From positions 1-10,565 of the forward strand of contig DGKJ01000041.1 of NCBI GenBank assembly GCA_002387735.1: DNA of 10,565 bases. The letters are read 5' to 3'. A program made the translations under genes and the position numbers. Shown piece by piece: positions 8,343 to 10,565 of the stretch. The stretch is from Bacteriovoracaceae bacterium UBA4573 (GTDB taxonomy: Bacteria > Bdellovibrionota > UBA1018 > UBA923). How positions within the stretch are numbered: position 1 is the first letter of the stretch; every line of letters begins with the position of its first letter. The notes beneath the pieces are model-generated. The model did not search any database and was not told where the DNA came from. It worked only from the letters and a program-made list of their open reading frames with translations.

Positions 8343-8347
8343 AGGGG
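8343..8347 (+). promoter_or_regulatory. Shine-Dalgarno site of fusA, abutting the terminator U-tract
   Basis: AGGGG, followed by A, lies 6 bases before the GTG at 8354 and fixes that GTG as the fusA start. It begins directly after the nine T residues of the upstream terminator. The terminator hairpin and ribosome loading on fusA mRNA are therefore physically adjacent: about nine bases separate the stem from the site. Confidence 0.8.
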
Positions 8348-8353
8348 AAGTCC

Positions 8354-10432
8354 GTGGCTGACTACAACTTAGAGTCTACTCGCAATATCGGCATTATGGC
8401 CCACATTGATGCCGGAAAAACGACGACTACCGAGCGAATTCTTTATTACACAGGAAAAACCCACAAATTGGGGGAAGTTCACGAGGGCACCGCAACCATG
8501 GATTGGATGCCTCAGGAACAAGAACGCGGAATAACGATTACCTCGGCTGCGACCACATGTTTTTGGAAAAACCATCGTATTAATATTATCGATACTCCCG
8601 GCCACGTTGATTTCACTATCGAAGTTGAACGAAGCTTGCGCGTATTAGATGGCGCAGTCGCAGTGTTTTGTTCAGTTGGCGGCGTAGAGCCGCAGTCGGA
8701 AACCGTTTGGAGACAGGCTAACAAATACAAAGTCCCTCGAGTTGCATTTATCAACAAAATGGACCGCATCGGAGCCGATTTCTGGTCGTGTGTCGATCAA
8801 ATGAAAGAAAAGCTTGGCGCGAACGCAATTCCGTTTCAACTCCCTTGGGGAGTCGAAAGCGAATTCAAAGGTGTAATAGATCTCATCTCGATGAAGGGTG
8901 TTTTTTGGCAGGGAGAAAATCTAGGAGCCTCGTTCGAGGAAAGTGACATTCCTAACGAACTTCTTGAAGAAGCACAGTCCGCAAGAGAGGCTCTGGTTGG
9001 AGCGGTTGCCGAATTCGATGAACAGTGCATGGAAAAGTACGTCAATGGCGAAGACATTCCGGTTCAAGATTTGCGACGTGCGGCCCGAAAGGCCTGTGTG
9101 AGTCTAGGTGTTACGCCAGTGTTTTGCGGGTCCTCCTTTAAAAATAAAGGAGTTCAGCCACTTCTCGACGCAGTGATAAATTATCTACCTTCGCCCTTGG
9201 ATATTCCGCCAGTTGCTGGGCACGACGTAAAAAATCACGATAAAATTATTGAACGAAAGGCCGATTATAAAGAGCCGTTTGCTGCACTTGCGTTCAAAAT
9301 AATGACAGACCCATTCGTAGGTACGTTGACCTATTTTCGCGTCTACTCCGGAACGCTCGAAGCTGGTTCACATATTTATAACTCGATCAAAGAAAAGAAA
9401 GAGCGAATCGGCCGTTTACTCCAAATGCACGCGAACAAAAGAGAAGACGTAAAAGAAGCCCGAGCCGGAGAGATTGTTGCAGCCGTTGGTCTGAGATTTA
9501 CGACCACGGGAGATACTCTTTGCTCCGAAAATCAGCCAATAATTTTAGAAAAAATGGATTTTCCTGAGCCAGTTATAAGTATTGCAATTGAACCAAAAAC
9601 AAAGGCTGACCAGGAAAAGTTAGGCCAATCGTTGCAGAAATTGTCGATCGAAGATCCGTCCTTTCGCGTAAAAACGGATGAAGATACTGGCCAGACAATC
9701 ATTTCGGGCATGGGCGAACTTCACCTCGAAATTATAGTGGATAGGATGCTACGAGAGTTTAAAGTAGAAGCGAATGTCGGCAGTCCACAAGTCGCCTACA
9801 AAGAAACTCTCACCAAATCGGTTAAAGTAGAGGGTAAGTTTATTCGACAATCCGGCGGAAAAGGGCAGTACGGACACTGTTGGATCGAAGTAAGTCCCAA
9901 CTCTCCGGGGGCGGGGTATAGCTTTGAGAGTGCCATTGCTGGAGGGGTCTTGCCTAAGGAGTTTATAGCCGCAGTCGATAAGGGTATCCAGGGAGCGGTT
10001 TCCAACGGCGTATTGGCGGGTTACCCAGTTGTTGACGTCAAGGTACGCCTGGTAGACGGGTCTTTCCACGATGTAGATTCCACCGAAATGGCCTTTAAAA
10101 TTGCGGGATCAATGGCCTTCAAAGAGGCCTGCAAATTAGGGGGGGCGATTTTACTTGAGCCAGTAATGTCCTGTGAAGTTGTTTGTCCCGAAGCCTATAT
10201 GGGTGATGTTATTGGGGATTTGAATGCCCGTAGAGGTAAGATTCACAGCATGACTCCGCGAGGGAACGTCCAGTCTATCAAGGCTGAGGTTCCATTAGCC
10301 GAAATGTTCGGCTATTCCACCGAGCTGCGTTCGAAAAGCCAGGGGCGAGCGACCTACACGATGGAGCCCGCCCGCTATGAGCCTGTACCCCCGAATGTCT
10401 CGGAGAAGATCATTTCGAGGATGTATGGGTAA
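8354..10432 (+). CDS. fusA: Translation elongation factor G
   Basis: EF-G is the GTPase that drives mRNA-tRNA translocation and, with ribosome recycling factor, subunit splitting. The protein has 692 residues (E. coli 704), starting at GTG. GTP-binding motifs: AHIDAGKT at 16-23, switch I RGITIT at 58-63 with T61, DTPGH at 80-84 with catalytic H84, NKMD at 134-137, and CGSSFKNKG as the G5 region. Domain II includes DPFVGTLTYFRVYSG from D319. Domain III has GMGELHLEIIVDRM from G452. Domain IV has the QSGGKGQYGH loop and the tip HDVDSTEMAFK with H572, the decoding-centre histidine. Domain V runs from about residue 600 with DVIGDLNARRGKI. It looks like the canonical elongation EF-G, not the ribosome-protection (TetM) or EF-G2 type, but other paralogues in the genome cannot be excluded. 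It is separated from rpsG by the terminator-like element. Confidence 0.98.
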   Translation: MADYNLESTRNIGIMAHIDAGKTTTTERILYYTGKTHKLGEVHEGTATMDWMPQEQERGITITSAATTCFWKNHRINIIDTPGHVDFTIEVERSLRVLDGAVAVFCSVGGVEPQSETVWRQANKYKVPRVAFINKMDRIGADFWSCVDQMKEKLGANAIPFQLPWGVESEFKGVIDLISMKGVFWQGENLGASFEESDIPNELLEEAQSAREALVGAVAEFDEQCMEKYVNGEDIPVQDLRRAARKACVSLGVTPVFCGSSFKNKGVQPLLDAVINYLPSPLDIPPVAGHDVKNHDKIIERKADYKEPFAALAFKIMTDPFVGTLTYFRVYSGTLEAGSHIYNSIKEKKERIGRLLQMHANKREDVKEARAGEIVAAVGLRFTTTGDTLCSENQPIILEKMDFPEPVISIAIEPKTKADQEKLGQSLQKLSIEDPSFRVKTDEDTGQTIISGMGELHLEIIVDRMLREFKVEANVGSPQVAYKETLTKSVKVEGKFIRQSGGKGQYGHCWIEVSPNSPGAGYSFESAIAGGVLPKEFIAAVDKGIQGAVSNGVLAGYPVVDVKVRLVDGSFHDVDSTEMAFKIAGSMAFKEACKLGGAILLEPVMSCEVVCPEAYMGDVIGDLNARRGKIHSMTPRGNVQSIKAEVPLAEMFGYSTELRSKSQGRATYTMEPARYEPVPPNVSEKIISRMYG

Positions 10433-10469
10433 GCCCCTACAACGACAAGATTTTCGCGTCATTTCTGCT

Positions 10470-10504
10470 TTGAAATTGCAACGCAATGTTGTAAATGCTT
10501 TCAA
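10470..10504 (+). repeat. Bulged hairpin in the fusA-tuf spacer
   Basis: TTGCAAC (10476-10482) pairs with GTTGTAA (10488-10494) around a 5-base loop, with one G.U. After a 4-base bulge on the 3' side (10495-10498), TTGAAA (10470-10475) pairs with TTTCAA (10499-10504). This gives 13 pairs in total, mostly A-T. No T-run follows, so it is not an intrinsic terminator. It could be an mRNA processing, stability or regulatory element upstream of tuf. It may also be chance folding in AT-rich sequence. Confidence 0.35.
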
Positions 10505-10508
10505 CAAA

Positions 10509-10516
10509 CTTTAACA
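10509..10516 (+). promoter_or_regulatory. boxA-like element upstream of tuf
   Basis: CTTTAACA is identical to the last eight bases of the E. coli rrn boxA (TGCTCTTTAACA), the RNA site bound by NusB-S10. The four preceding bases do not match. It lies 4 bases after the hairpin at 10470-10504 and 31 bases before the tuf start, an order (hairpin, then boxA) like the boxB-boxA order in rrn leaders. The match is short, so this is a candidate only. Confidence 0.25.
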
Positions 10517-10547
10517 CTCATAACGTACGAACTAATAGGGAGCGTTT

Positions 10548-10565
10548 ATGTCAAAAGAGAAATTT
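10548..10565 (+). CDS. tuf: Translation elongation factor Tu, first six codons only
   Basis: The last 18 bases read ATG plus five codons giving MSKEKF, the usual N-terminus of bacterial EF-Tu (E. coli begins MSKEKFERTK). AGGGAG at 10537-10542 is a strong ribosome site 5 bases upstream. EF-Tu delivers aminoacyl-tRNA to the ribosome as a GTP complex. The position directly after rpsL-rpsG-fusA is the classic str-operon order, which makes the call far safer than six residues alone would. The rest lies beyond the window, so integrity cannot be judged. The spacer to fusA is 115 bases, the longest in the window. Confidence 0.85.

Noticed and set aside
10470..10497. Possible tuf promoter TTGAAA / 16 bases / TAAATG
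   Set aside because: The -35 match is fair (5 of 6) but the -10 matches only 3 of 6 with sub-optimal spacing, and the boxes overlap a hairpin. Not strong enough to annotate.
1..10565. Undescribed system, mobile element, CRISPR array or horizontally acquired genes
   Set aside because: All coding space is accounted for by six conserved housekeeping genes; the five spacers total 323 bases and hold only regulatory-type structure. No direct-repeat arrays, integrase-like genes or target-site duplications were seen.

Overview
This window is a conserved bacterial housekeeping block. It runs from the RNA polymerase core genes into the str (S12/S7/EF-G/EF-Tu) cluster, all on the + strand: rpoB (5' end cut off by the window), rpoC, rpsL, rpsG, fusA, and the first six codons of tuf. 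Every gene is intact over the part visible, and every active-site or drug-target motif I checked is canonical. I see no mobile elements, tRNA or rRNA genes, CRISPR arrays, broken genes or genes of unknown function. Coding sequence fills the window except for five short spacers of 24, 74, 28, 82 and 115 bases.

The organism looks like a Gram-negative bacterium of the old 'Deltaproteobacteria' assemblage (Bdellovibrionota, Myxococcota or Desulfobacterota), with a Bdellovibrio-like lineage as my best guess. The basis is recalled family resemblance: the N-terminus of beta' (MKDLLNFFDKPKDPLSF), the CNCGKYKRMKHRG form of its first zinc site, the large insert inside the beta' trigger loop and the beta insert typical of proteobacterial-type polymerases, the S12 signature YIPGIGHN, and rpoBC joined directly to rpsL-rpsG-fusA-tuf. 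Base composition is moderate. This placement is inference and needs a phylogeny.

Layout: 1-3153 rpoB and 3178-7317 rpoC encode the two catalytic subunits of RNA polymerase. A 74-base spacer holds an imperfect inverted repeat that also contains a plausible sigma70-type promoter. rpsL (7392-7772) and rpsG (7801-8271) follow as a tight pair. An 82-base spacer holds a strong intrinsic-terminator structure whose U-tract directly abuts the fusA Shine-Dalgarno sequence. fusA (8354-10432) is followed by a 115-base spacer with a hairpin and a boxA-like octamer, and then the start of tuf.

The genes supply transcription (beta, beta') and translation (S12, S7, EF-G, EF-Tu). I found no undescribed system. 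The points worth a second look are all regulatory: how transcription is partitioned at the three longer spacers, and where S7 feedback could act given that the rpsL-rpsG spacer is too short to hold the E. coli-type site.
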